The notes beneath the pieces are model-generated. The model was not told the origin of the DNA. It saw nothing but the letters and a program-made list of their open reading frames with translations, and did not search any database. Shown piece after piece: positions 9,401 through 20,599 of a stretch of 64,000 nucleotides of DNA (its first letter is position 1; every line of letters begins with the position of its first letter). The DNA comes from Dactylis glomerata (taxonomy: Eukaryota; Streptophyta; Magnoliopsida; Poales; Poaceae). The stretch lies in the NCBI GenBank assembly GCA_007115705.1, contig QXEO01000553.1, positions 17,823,366 through 17,887,365 of the forward strand, read 5' to 3'. A program made the position numbers and the translations under genes.

Positions 9401-12172
9401 GTGCACTTTCACCTTAAGACTCATTTTATGCCCATACATAAAATGAGACGAGACCTTTTAGAAGGAGTGAGCAACTAACTGGCAAGCTCCGTTCCCAACC
9501 TACAATTCAACTACCAGCCACTTCTTGCACACAAGTTGCACCCTCACATCTAATCAGTCAAGACAGAGCCCATATTGTCATAAGGCTGCACTGGAAGTAC
9601 ATCTAAGCATGGAAGACATAGTAACCTCTTTGTTCCTGAGTGGCAAACCACAAGTGTACTACTTAGGCCACTAACACATACCATGGTTTTCACTTCCAAG
9701 ATATGTGACTCCTAAGTAGACACTCAATACACCCAAAGCCACACCAATCCACCCAGGTAGTTCATTGAAGTTGTAGTTTAATTTTTCAGAGCAAATCATC
9801 GATAAAGCATGGCATCACTTTCCAAAGTAAATTTGCAATCCTATCAAGTGGGGTTTAAAGGATGGCTACACACTACTAGGTTCTAAGCATTTCATAAACT
9901 TCTTTGAAAACAACCTATCATGCATACTACTGAAAACACTAATGCAGTAGTAAAAATAGGTAGAAGAATGTGTGTCACTTGCCTTGGAAACAACCAACAC
10001 ACTTACAGCAATCACACTTGGAGTTCAGCTCCCCTTCACAATCAAACAGGAAATATTGCACACAAATAAACACACTAAACAATCCAAACATAAACAACAA
10101 GACAAACAAATGAAAAGCGTTTGTTTTACATTTTAGATTTATTAAGATACTGTGATAAGAGAGATATGGCAAAAGAATTGTGGATTGTGAGATATGGATT
10201 TTGAGAACTCAAGTGGCAATATCAAATGATTGGAAAGGATTGGTCCTCCAAGGCACAATGTAGTGATATAAATCTTGTGCTTGGCATAAGCAAGCTAGAG
10301 TTTAGAGATGACTCATGTGGATGGATTCACATGAGTATACAATAGTGCAACAAAACATTACTGAATAAAGTGTGACAACACTTATTCATAATAGTATAAG
10401 TTACACATAGGCTTGGGTAGGGGTTTGTGATATATTGATTTTACTCAATTAACTCATTTGTTAATTGAATAGTTCTATACATGAGATGAGGATCAAGTGG
10501 ACAGAGGATAGAGTAGGGGTGGATAACATTTGAAATTATGGTTTAAGGTTCCGATTGGGTACATGGAGTATTGGATAGGTGCTATAATGTCGATTAGATC
10601 AATATAGCAAGAATAGAATCTATGATTGTGATGTATCACACTTTACTCAAACAACACAATTGTAATTTGAATATGTGTGAACTAGACAAGATAGGTCTAA
10701 GTAGATATGATCTTGATCAAGACATTGTTTAGATAACATTGATGACTAGGTATGAATATAGGATTCACTAAAGTTGAAAGGAACATTGCTAAAAGAAATA
10801 GTTTTATCCTTATAGTAGAAATTACTCAAATCCTCATATTAGAATTTGAATAATAGTGAAGTGTTTCAATAAATTATGGGAGTGATGCTACTGGATGTCT
10901 TGCAGTAAAACAAAGCTACAGCAATTGGATTCATTCTAAAATAAATTTTAGAACTCGAGATATGGTCAAATTAGTGATTTGGATAGATTTGAATGCACAA
11001 AGTGTGTGCACGTATCAAATTTGGATTTTATTAATCCTATGATGTTCTACATGATCAGAGGATTCCAAAGACTACAAATTTGTAATTTTTGGATGGACAG
11101 AACTAAGGATATGAATTTAGCAAGCTAACAGAAGGTTTGATTCCAATTTGAAAATAGTTTCAAATTGAACCCATAAAATATAAGATATTATTGTACTACT
11201 GGATTCTAGATGTTTGTAACAACTCAGAAATTGTAATCCACTTCTTAATAAGTATAGTGCCAAATTTTGGACCCAAATAAAACTTTTTATCTATTATGGT
11301 ATGCATACATGTATTTTCTACTATATGTATTCTATGATTTTATGTGTGTTATTTTTATTTGTGCATTGGTTAGATAATTCTAAGTGAACCAACAGAATCA
11401 ATTGAGAAGATTTTTAGGAAGCAAAGAAACCAGAAGTTAAAGTAAGTAAGAAAGAGATAAAGTTAATATGATCTAGAAACTGTTATTGACTACACCACTT
11501 TGAGACCCTAGATTAAGCAATCTACAGCTCACCTTCATGTTTGGCCAGTAAGTTGAGTTTAACCAAGTTATGGACCAACTCAACCAACAAGCTTTTGTCC
11601 AAAATTCAAACTGGAACATCACACAAACTTGAGCCAAAGTTTGAATCTGAAACAGGTACTATACCAAATTTGAAATATAAATTTTTGGAAAACTCATCCT
11701 TTCACTATAACAAAAATATGCCTGGGTACCTTATCCAATATGATGAGCACCCAAAGTGGAAAATTTTGAAAATTCGAATTTTGAGTTCTTGCGGGCATTT
11801 CGTCGAACACTGGCAGAAGAAAAATCAAATGAAATCAAAATCACTGGAGCTGCACTGTGCTGGCTCGCTCTAGCACTGTCGCCATGCTCCTTGGCCGCTC
11901 TACGGTCGACTCCAGTGCCCCCAGCCCCGACCCAAGCGAGGAGAAGAGGAGGAAGGAGGAGAAACGCACCCAGGGCCCCCTCCCAGCAACCCTCTTCCCT
12001 GCACGATGCCGACCAGCTTGGAGGCGCCAGAGGAGACCCACAGCACCCCGCGGCCGAACCAGCACCCTCCCAGCACGCGAGCGTGGCCGCCGTGGCCGGA
12101 GAGACCGTCGAACGCAACCAGGACCCCCGAGCCGGCGAGCTTCTGGTCGCCTTGCTCCCGGCCTCCTGAGAC

Positions 12173-12180
12173 TATAAATA
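12173..12180 (+). promoter_or_regulatory. T LTR TATA box (second copy 21558-21565)
   Basis: TATAAATA sits in GAGACTATAAATACCCCC, followed by a CT-rich leader typical of grass Pol II start regions. It lies 958 bp into a 3565-bp LTR, so R plus U5 would be very long unless spliced. Confidence 0.7.
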
Positions 12181-12444
12181 CCCCCTCCGATCAAACGAAT
12201 CGACTCACCTCACTCCCCTCTACCTCCCAGACATCGTCGCTTAGCCCCGCTTGCCCTAGTTCGCCGTCGCCAGCCTCGCCGGAGTGGTACTGGACGAGCG
12301 GAGCGCCGCCGCATTCGAGCATCTGGGGGCAAACTGCTGCAGGGAATCGGAAGAGGAGCCTCGCCGCCGCCGATCCCGCACGTCGCCGATGAGCTCTGCT
12401 TCCTCTACGCCTCGCCATCGCCGTCGAACATTCGTCACTGCTCG

Positions 12445-12453
12445 CAGGTGAGC
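12445..12453 (+). other. Candidate splice donor CAG|GTGAGC in the T 5' LTR
   Basis: Exact CAG|GTGAGC occurs at 12445-12453, about 270 nt after the TATA box and at the end of the GC-rich leader. Candidate acceptors TTTTGTAG|ATG (14993/14994) and ATCTTCAG|ATG (16050/16051) directly abut the ORF0 and gag start codons. Splicing to the first would remove 12448-14993, including the primer site. This is inferred from sequence only. Confidence 0.45.
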
Positions 12454-14125
12454 TCCCGCCCGTGCTGAGGAAGAAGATGATCGCGAGCCGTTAGATCTTG
12501 ATCCAGCGATAGCATACCGATTCGGGTTTGTAATTAGGTCTGACGAGTAGGTCCCACCCGTCAGGCCCGTTTTATTTTTCCCCAGCCGAGCGAATCGTTT
12601 TCTGGGCCAGGCCCGTTCGGGTTTCGTCTGAACTGGGCCCAGCTAGTGAAGTTTCGGTCCGTTTCGTTTTTAATTAATTTCCCGCCCGTTTCATTTATTT
12701 CAAATAAATTTCAGATGCTATTTTCAAACTTTAATTCCTAGAGTTTTACAAATCCAAATCCAGCAAATAAATATGCATTGGAAAGCTTATGAAATACTCT
12801 ATCCAATAGTACTAGTTAGAATTCAAAATAAGTTAGGAATTAAATTAGATATGAATAGTGTGACCATAGCTTGTTTAATAATGAAAGATTTCTAGAAAAT
12901 TATTTAAGCTATCCAAAAATCATGAAAATTAAAATGTGAACTCACTAATGACCCCTCTTACTGTTAGTCAACACTAATCTATCCCAAACCCTATTAGTGT
13001 GACCCCTTAGACCCTAACCCAATCCTATTTGGTAGCATAAAATGATAGATCCCTACTTGCACACTTAGAATTAATTGCCCTCAATGCCAATTCACTTAGT
13101 GGATCCATTCCACTTGAACTTGTCTTAGTAACCCTAAATCAATCCCAATGCTGCACAAGTGAACCACCTTTGCCACTTAGTAAAGAATCTAGCTTGCACA
13201 CTTGAAGAAAAACTTAGAAGAAAGACTTACAATCCCACACCCTAAAAATGCAACATGAATGCTTTGGTTAGCAAACAAAGATGTGTGCTTGGTATGTTGT
13301 TAGCTTGGTGAAGTGATGGTGTGCTTTGTGTTTATTCGTTATTAGACGCTAGTGTTGCCGAGGAGGATATTGGAGGGGATTATTATTATCAAGAAGAAGA
13401 AGAAAACCCCGGACACTTTGCCAACCAAGGCAATCCATCTTTTGATTCATACTCCCCATGCCTAGTTTTAATATTGCATTCTACTTGTTTTAAGTAAATT
13501 GCATGATTGAATTGCTAGAGTAGAATGATAGAAGTATATTGAGGTCTTGATTATCAAGAGCATCAAGCTGAGTTTATCCAACTCTATTTAGTGGTCATCA
13601 CTCAATGTAGTTGCTTAGTCGCTAATAATATTGAGGCCATCTATAAGGGGAACTCTAGTTGAAATTGGTGACTTGAACTTGGAACTTGAAATGGAGATTT
13701 CTCCTACAGAATGGCTTTATGAAAGAAAATCAATCTTGACTAAGAACTATGAAACATATTTCTAAATGACAACGAGTGATGTACCATGGGAGCCAATTTT
13801 ACCGTACAACCACATTACCCCTATATGGGAAGGGGCTTAATCCGTAGCTTGTTTATCTTAGTATGGGAGGCCTTGTATCAAATCTTCATGGAAGGACACC
13901 GCGAAACGGTTACTTCTTGACCAGGTGGATTCCACTAACCCGGCCTCCGGGATGGGCAGAACTAGAGGCGCCGGAGCGGGGTTCCGTATTCCGGGCTCTA
14001 GGGAAGGATCCTATACTAGGATGAGTAAGTGAAAGAGCTTGTTTGATTATCTGAACCTCGCATACTTTGTGTATGTCGAACCGTGGATTTCTCCCGGCAG
14101 ATGTATCGAATCTTGTGGGTAAAGT

Positions 14126-14180
14126 GTACCCCTCTGCAGAGGTTCTTAAACTATTCGAATAGCCGCATCCGCGGTCATGG
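14126..14180 (+). promoter_or_regulatory. Conserved double-palindrome block, T 5' LTR
   Basis: CCTCTGCAGAGG is at 14131-14142, CTATTCGAATAG at 14151-14162, and CCGCGG at 14169-14174, then TCATGGAC. The same order occurs in LTRs X and C with different but still symmetric bases. The block is about 600-650 bp before the LTR end. It is inside the candidate intron, so it would be present only in unspliced (genomic) RNA. Confidence 0.7.
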
Positions 14181-14782
14181 ACGGTTGGCAAGCTGTACTT
14201 GACTTTTGTCAGGACTAAAAGTGACAATGGTGACTTGGGGAATGACTTGACTTGAAATGTTGTTGACATACTTGAAGTCCTCTTTAGATGGAAATTTAGA
14301 GAACTAAATCTCTTTCCTATAAGTGAACATTCTTGGGAAATAAAACTAGCCTTTGCAAATAAACTTAGTGCTTAGTCCACTATATCCAACCTTGCATATC
14401 TGCTTCATCATTTCAATTATAAGATGGTTTGCGAGTGCATCCAATGTACTCACGGCTGTGTCCCTGGCTATCAACTTGGCCAGACTATGGGGAGGAATAC
14501 CAGGAGGAAGGGTATGAAGAAGAGTACCAGAACTAAGCTCGTCTCCGTGAGTCGCCATTTGCCTGTAGGGAGAAGGCATGGGCCGAAGACGTTATTTCCG
14601 CTGCTATATTGTGTTGTAATATGACTTGGTCTATGTGACCATTGTATTTGGACTATCGTATTGTAAGAACTATGGAACTGATTACCAACTACGTTATGTA
14701 TATCGCAACAATGGTTCTGGGATTGCGGTGGAATACATAACGGGCACTTCGAATTTGTATCAAATTTGAGGTCGTCACAAGT

Positions 14783-14794
14783 TGGTATCAGAGC
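14783..14794 (+). other. T primer-binding site
   Basis: TGGTATCAGAGC matches the initiator tRNA-Met 3' end used by many plant LTR elements. It lies 3 nt after the 5' LTR end. Confidence 0.9.
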
Positions 14795-14993
14795 CTAGGC
14801 TGACCATAGGAGACCTAAGTTAGAATGGGCGTTAAACAAAACCTTGATAAAAGAAAGATACAAGAACGGTTGCAAAAATTGCTTAGTCTTTCCTCTCTAG
14901 TTGCAAAGTTTTATACATACCTCAGTTTTTGCCTACTTAAAATTTTGCACACTTGAGTTGATCACTAACTTGAACTAATCTAAAATTTTGTAG

Positions 14994-15776
14994 ATGGCCC
15001 CGGTATTCACTGAGCAGTACCAGTTGGGCCATGGTGGCAGCCTTTGTTTCGAGCGCGACCTCACCACCTTGACCTTGTTCTTGGATCGTTTGTATCCGGA
15101 GTTCAAGGGAGCCGTGCTCAATGAGAACCCAGATGGAGAGCTACGGTGGCTCATCCGAGCTAGTTGCCGTGGCAAGAAGGGAAACTTGAGTGCTCCAAGG
15201 ATCAAGTTTGAGCTTGTGGAGAACACTTGGGCCGATGGTTTGGTTCGAGCGATGCAGGAGATGCACGCCCGCTTGTGCGGACTGCATGTTGAGGAGGTTC
15301 AGGGAGGACGCTTCAGGGATTTTGCTCGGCGTGATGCGGATGGACGTCCCGCAAACATGCCCGGGCAGAATGAGCCGAGTACCTACATCGATCACATGGA
15401 CTTCTTGCTGTACTCCACACAGCAGGAGGCCGATCGTGCACGTACCAAGGCCAACCTTGAGCACTTCGCCCTGGTGGAGGCGAGGAGCACTATCAGGATT
15501 CTTGCGAAGGAGCGCAAGAGCCTTCGTCGCCAGCGCGATGAGAAGGAACAGGACCTTGAGGAGATGAAGGCCAATGTGGCAGAGTTGACGGAATACATTG
15601 AGAGTCTGGAGGATCACCTTGGTGAGGAGGAAGGCATTGATCTCCGCAAGAAGGATAATGCCCTCATTAGTGATGAGGATGACTTCATGGAGGACCTTGA
15701 CGATCCGGAAGATGGTGGGCACAATGGATTCATTGTGAGCGATGAGGAGGAAGACCCCGAGGAGCCCGCTGTTTAG
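14994..15776 (+). CDS. ORF0 of T: 260-aa coiled-coil protein upstream of gag
   Basis: This intact ORF lies in the same orientation as gag-pol and starts with an ATG directly after TTTTGTAG. The N-terminal half has no motif I recognise. Residues about 145-210 form a strongly charged heptad-rich helix (coiled coil). The C-terminal 50 residues are acidic (EDDF, EEEDPEE). Base composition is visibly GC-richer than the gag-pol that follows. Extra ORFs before gag are known from some grass Ty3 elements (rice RIRE3/RIRE8 orf0); whether this is homologous is untested. Its role is unknown. An intact frame in a young element suggests it is maintained. A 274-bp spacer separates it from gag. Confidence 0.75.
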   Translation: MAPVFTEQYQLGHGGSLCFERDLTTLTLFLDRLYPEFKGAVLNENPDGELRWLIRASCRGKKGNLSAPRIKFELVENTWADGLVRAMQEMHARLCGLHVEEVQGGRFRDFARRDADGRPANMPGQNEPSTYIDHMDFLLYSTQQEADRARTKANLEHFALVEARSTIRILAKERKSLRRQRDEKEQDLEEMKANVAELTEYIESLEDHLGEEEGIDLRKKDNALISDEDDFMEDLDDPEDGGHNGFIVSDEEEDPEEPAV

Positions 15777-16050
15777 ACTCGAGATCCACGTATTATCTAG
15801 TAGGAGTTCCACTTTATTTTCACTTCGTGTAGGTGTGAGTTGTATCCCCCTCTCTAGTAGACGAGTCGCAATGGTTTAGTGTAAACCATTTGTAATGTGT
15901 GAACTCGTATGTATGATATGTTTGTTGAGTGTTGAATGAAATATGAATTTGGCTTGTAAGGCCTTAGTAAAACAAAAATTGCATCATCCATGTTACCTTT
16001 AAATCTTAGCAATTAGCTTTTCCCTCTTGTCTTACACACCTTATCTTCAG

Positions 16051-19000
16051 ATGCCGCGAGCACCCCCACCCCCGAACCCGGAAATGGCCGAATTGCTAAG
16101 GTTGATCATGGAAGATCGGGAAGCAGCCCGAGCTGAGCGCCAAGCCAACTTGGCCACTCTTCAGCAGTTAACTCAGATGGCAATGAACCACAACAATGGC
16201 AATGGCAATGGTGAAGGAGAAAACCATGGCAATGGAGAGCACCGATCCAAGTTAAGGAGTTTCCAGAACACCAACCCTCCTATATTCACTAAGTCTGAAG
16301 AGCCCTTAGACGCCGATGACTGGCTTCGCACTATGGAAAACAACTTGGCAGTCGCCGAAGTTGGTGAAAATGAGAAGGTCTTGTACACCACCCACTATCT
16401 TGCTGGAGCCGCAAGAGCTTGGTGGGATAGCACCCGTGCAATGCAAGCCCCAGGATAGGTGATGCCTTGGGAGGAGTTCAAGAGCAAATTTAGCAAAGCC
16501 CATGTCCCTATGGGATTGGTTAAAAGGATGAGAGATGAGTTCAGAAATCTGAAGCAAGGTTCCCTATCTGTGGTGGATTACCGTGACAAGTTCCTTACCT
16601 TGTCTAGGTATGCCCCAGATGGCACCAACACCACTGAAAAGAAGCAAGAAAGGTTTCTGGATGGACTTCATGATGAGATGCAATGTGTCTTGGTCAGCAT
16701 CCACTTTGCCGACCTGGAGTCATTGGTTGACTCTGCCATTCAGATGGAAGGCAAACTCAAGCAAGCTACCGAGAACCACAAGCGCCGTATGATGTATCAA
16801 GGCAACTCAAGCAACTCGCAGAAGCCAAGGGGAAATGCACCTATGGGTTTCGCCCCTAGACCAATGAGGCCGTCTGCACCTGCTCCACGTCCCAACTATC
16901 CCAGCCGTCCACCCGGCAACAACTTCAACCGGGCACCTCCAAGACCTAGTGGCAACAACTTCAACACCAATACTCCAAGGCCAAATGGCGCCCCTGTGTT
17001 ACCCAAGCCTAGTGACAAGTCTGGTGTTACCTGTTATGAGTGCGGACTCAAAGGGCACTACTCCAATGAGTGCCCCAAGAAGCTGAATGATGCATCCAAG
17101 ACCACTGCCCCTGCTCAGCAACAGCGCCGTGTGGGAAATGGCAAGAACTATCCACCAAGGAACCAGCCTCATTCACACGGCCGTCTGAATCACATGAATG
17201 TTGAAGAAGCTCAGGAAGCAACCGACGTTGTGCTTGGTATGTTCCCTGTTAACTCAGTTATTGCAAGAGTTCTGTTTGATTCTGGAGCTTCACACTCATT
17301 TGTTACCCAATTATTCGTTGATAAAAGTGGACTTCAACCCACACCCTTGAAAGATGTCATGTCTGTGCAAATTCCCGGGTCCGTAACCAAAGCCAGTTGT
17401 ACCTGCTTGGCAGTGCCCATAGAAATCCATGGAATAGCTTTCTTAGCCGATTTGATAGTGTTGGGAACCAAAGGTTTGGAAGTAGTTCTTGGTATGAATT
17501 GGATGTCTTTCCATCAAGGAGTGATAGATTGTGCCAAGAAGACCATCACCATGAAGAGTAGCAATGGAATCATAGTCAAGCATGTGTCCGTAAAACCACC
17601 CCAAACCACCCGATGTCATAAAAGTATCTCAGGACCAACCATGGAGGAAGTTCCCATTGTTTGTGAATACCCGGATGTCTTTCCCGATGAGCTACCCGGA
17701 ATGCCACCGGATCGGGATATTGAGTTTATCATTGAGCTTATCCCCGGAACTGGATCAATAGCCCAAAGACCCTATCGCATGAACCCAGCTGAATTAGTTG
17801 AGTTGAAGAAGCAACTGGATGACCTTTTGAGCAAAGGATTGATTCAACCAAGTTCTTCCGCTTGGAGATCACCTGTTCTGTTTGTGGATAAAAGTGACGG
17901 TTCTAGCCGACTGTGCACTGATTATCGCAAGCTTAACGATGTGACCATCAAGAACAAGTATCCTATCCCAAAGATTGAAGATTTGTTTGACCAACTGACT
18001 GGAGCTAGAGTGTTCTCAAAGATAGATCTTAGAACTGGATACCACCAACTGAAGATCCGTGCAACGGATATCCCCAAGACAGCCTTCACTACCCGATACG
18101 GATTGTATGAGTACACCGTAATGTCCTTTGGATTAACCAATGCCCCTGCTTATTTCATGAATCTTATGAATAAGGTTTTTATGGAGTTCTTGGATAAGTT
18201 TGTTGTTGTCTTCATTGATGACATTCTTATCTACTCCAAATCCGAAGAAGAGCATGCGAACCATTTGAGATTAATTCTAGAAACCTTAAGGGAGCATCAG
18301 TTGTATGCCAAGTTCAGTAAATGTGAGTTCTGGTTGAAGGAAGTTGGATTCTTAGGCCATGTGCTATCAGCCGGAGGAATATCGGTAGACCCCAAGAAGA
18401 TCAAATCAGTCATGGAATGGGAAGCCCCTACCACTCAGACGGAAGTTAGAGGTTTTCTCGGATTAGCGGGATATTACCGCAAGTTTGTTGAAGGATTTTC
18501 AAGCATTGCCCGGCCAATGACCCAATTGTTGAAGAAGGACAAGAAGTTTGAATGGACCCCTAAATGTGAAGAGAGTTTTCAAGAGCTCAAGAAGCGATTG
18601 GTGACCGCACCCGTCCTAACCATGCCCGATATCACCAAAAACTTTGATGTCTATTGCGACGCTTCCAAACTTGGACTGGGTTGCGTGTTAATGCAAGAAG
18701 GCAAGGTCATAGCTTACCTCTCTCGGCAGCTTAGACCTCATGAAGAAAATTATCCAACCCATGATCTAGAATTAGCAGCCGTGGTTCTAGCTATGAAGAC
18801 TTGGAGGCACTATCTGATGGGCAATCGTTGTGAGATTTACACTGATCACAAGAGTTTGAAGTATATATTCACCCAGAAGGAGTTGAACATGAGGCAAAGG
18901 AGATGGATAGAGTTGATCAAGGATTATGATCTGGAAATTCACTATCACCCCGGTAAGGCCAATGTAGTGGCCGATGCGTTGAGTCGAAAGCCATGCTCAT

Positions 19001-20556
19001 TGAATATGAGGATCAAGGAAGAGCAACCTATGTTGCACCAAGAGTTTGAAAAATTTGGATTGGAACTAGTCAGTCAAGGATTCTTAGCCAACCTTGAGTT
19101 TCAACCCACCTTGATGAGCCAAATCAAAGAAGCCCAGAAGGGAAATGAGAGTATTGACGGAATTAAGCGCCGAATTAGTTCCGGTAAGGTGCCAGGATTT
19201 GAGGAAGATGATCAAGGAGTTCTTTGGTATAAAGGACGTATTTGTGTGCCTGCTGATTCAGAATTGAAGGAAGTGATTATGAAGGAAGCCCATGAGACAC
19301 CTTACTCCATCCACCCCGGTGGAACGAAGATGTACCAAGATCTGAAGGAACAATTTTGGTGGCATGGAATGAAGCGTGAGATTGCATCGTTCATCTCTAA
19401 GTGTGATATTTGTCAAAGAGTCAAGGCTGAACATCAACATCCTGCTGGATTGCTGCAACCTTTGCAAGTTCCGGAATGGAAGTGGGATTCTGTTGGAATG
19501 GATTTCATCACTGGATTTCCAAGGTCTAGCCGTGGAAATGACTCTATTTGGGTCATTGTGGATAGACTAACCAAGGTAGCCCACTTTATTCCTGTCAAGA
19601 CCACTTACAACTCGGGACAGCTAGCAGATCTGTATTTATCCAGAATTGTCAGTTTGCATGGAGTCCCTAAAACCATCGTTTCCGATCGAGGAACCCAATT
19701 CACTTCGAGATTTTGGAAAAGCTTACATCAAGCTTTGGGAACCAAGTTAGCTTTCAGCACCGCTTACCACCCTCAGACTGATGGACAGACTGAGAGAGTG
19801 AATCAAATACTTGAAGATATGTTGAGAGCCTGTGTTCTAGCTTATGGAGCTAAGTGGGAAGATTGTCTACCTTTCGCGGAGTTTTCCTACAACAACAGTT
19901 ATCAAGCCAGTTTGCAAATGGCCCCATTTGAAGCTTTGTATGGAAGAAAGTGTCGTACCCCTCTGAATTGGTCAGAAACCGGAGACAGTCAGATTTTTGG
20001 ACCAGATATTTTGCAAGAAGCCGAGGAGAAAGTTCGCATGATTCGTGAATATCTCAAGGCAGCCCAGTCAAGACAAAAGAGTTATGCCAACAAGAGACGT
20101 CGAGAACTGATTTTCAAGAGTGGAGACTTTGTTTATCTCAGAGTATCACCCCTCAAGGGAATGCAAAGATTTCAAGTAAAAGGAAAGCTTGCGCCAAGAT
20201 ATATTGGACCCTTCAAGATACTAGACCGCAGAGGAGAAGTGTCTTATCAGTTGGAAATGCCCCCGGAATTGTCCGAAGTGCACGATGTCTTCCACGTGTC
20301 GTTACTTCGGAAATGTCTTGAAGTGCCGGAGAAGCCAGAAATCTTCAAGAATATTGATCACCGTTCTGTGGACATCAACAAGGATTTGACATATCGTGAA
20401 ATGCCTATTCGTATCCTCGAGGAAGCATATAGAACCACTCGAACCCGAAGCATCAAGTTTCTGAAAGTTCAGTGGAGTAATCACACCGAAGAGGAAGCCA
20501 CTTGGGAACGAGAAGATTACCTTCAGAAAGAGTTTCCCAATCTTTTCAGTTCTTAA
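16051..20556 (+). pseudogene. T gag-pol polyprotein, 1501 codons, one in-frame TAG at codon 136
   Basis: The ATG at 16051 follows ATCTTCAG. Domains by residue are: gag core about 75-230, CCHC zinc knuckle from 328 (CYECGLKGHYSNEC), protease DSG at 410, RT with FIDDIL at about 721, RNase H from about 870 (CDASKLGLG), integrase zinc finger (H-H-C-C, CDIC at 1118), integrase Asp 1151, Asp 1212 and Glu 1248, and chromodomain 1450-1501 (EEATWERED near the end). All catalytic residues are present. The single defect is TAG at 16456-16458 in the gag core just after RAWW, where relatives have Gln; CAG to TAG is a C-to-T change. Without readthrough this copy cannot make polyprotein itself. A second possible start lies in frame at 16027. 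Confidence 0.93.
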
Positions 20557-20586
20557 TTAGTGAATCTCGGGGACGAGATTCTTTTT

Positions 20587-20598
20587 AAGGGGGGAAGA
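20587..20598 (+). other. T polypurine tract
   Basis: AAGGGGGGAAGA, 1 nt before the 3' LTR TGTAAC, is the plus-strand primer site. Upstream is a GGGGACGAGATTC stretch, whose relative also precedes the 3' LTR of element C. Confidence 0.9.
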
Positions 20599-20599
20599 T

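Larger units (their letters stand above)
11215..14779 (+). repeat. T 5' LTR
   Basis: The LTR starts TGTAACAACTC and ends GGTCGTCACA, followed by two bases plus one and then the primer site. U3 runs to the TATA box at 12173. A GC-rich segment resembling a grass 5' UTR follows, with a CAG|GTGAGC donor at 12447/12448. The remainder is about 2.3 kb of AT-rich sequence carrying the conserved palindrome block at 14126-14180. Confidence 0.95.

Noticed and set aside
12183..12447. Captured host gene first exon in the T LTR
   Set aside because: The CT-rich leader looks like a grass 5' UTR, but I recognise no coding identity. A GC-rich promoter and leader is sufficient explanation.
16456..16458. Programmed UAG readthrough separating gag from pol
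   Set aside because: The stop lies inside the gag core, not at a gag/pol boundary, and the following bases lack a known plant readthrough context. Nonsense mutation is simpler.
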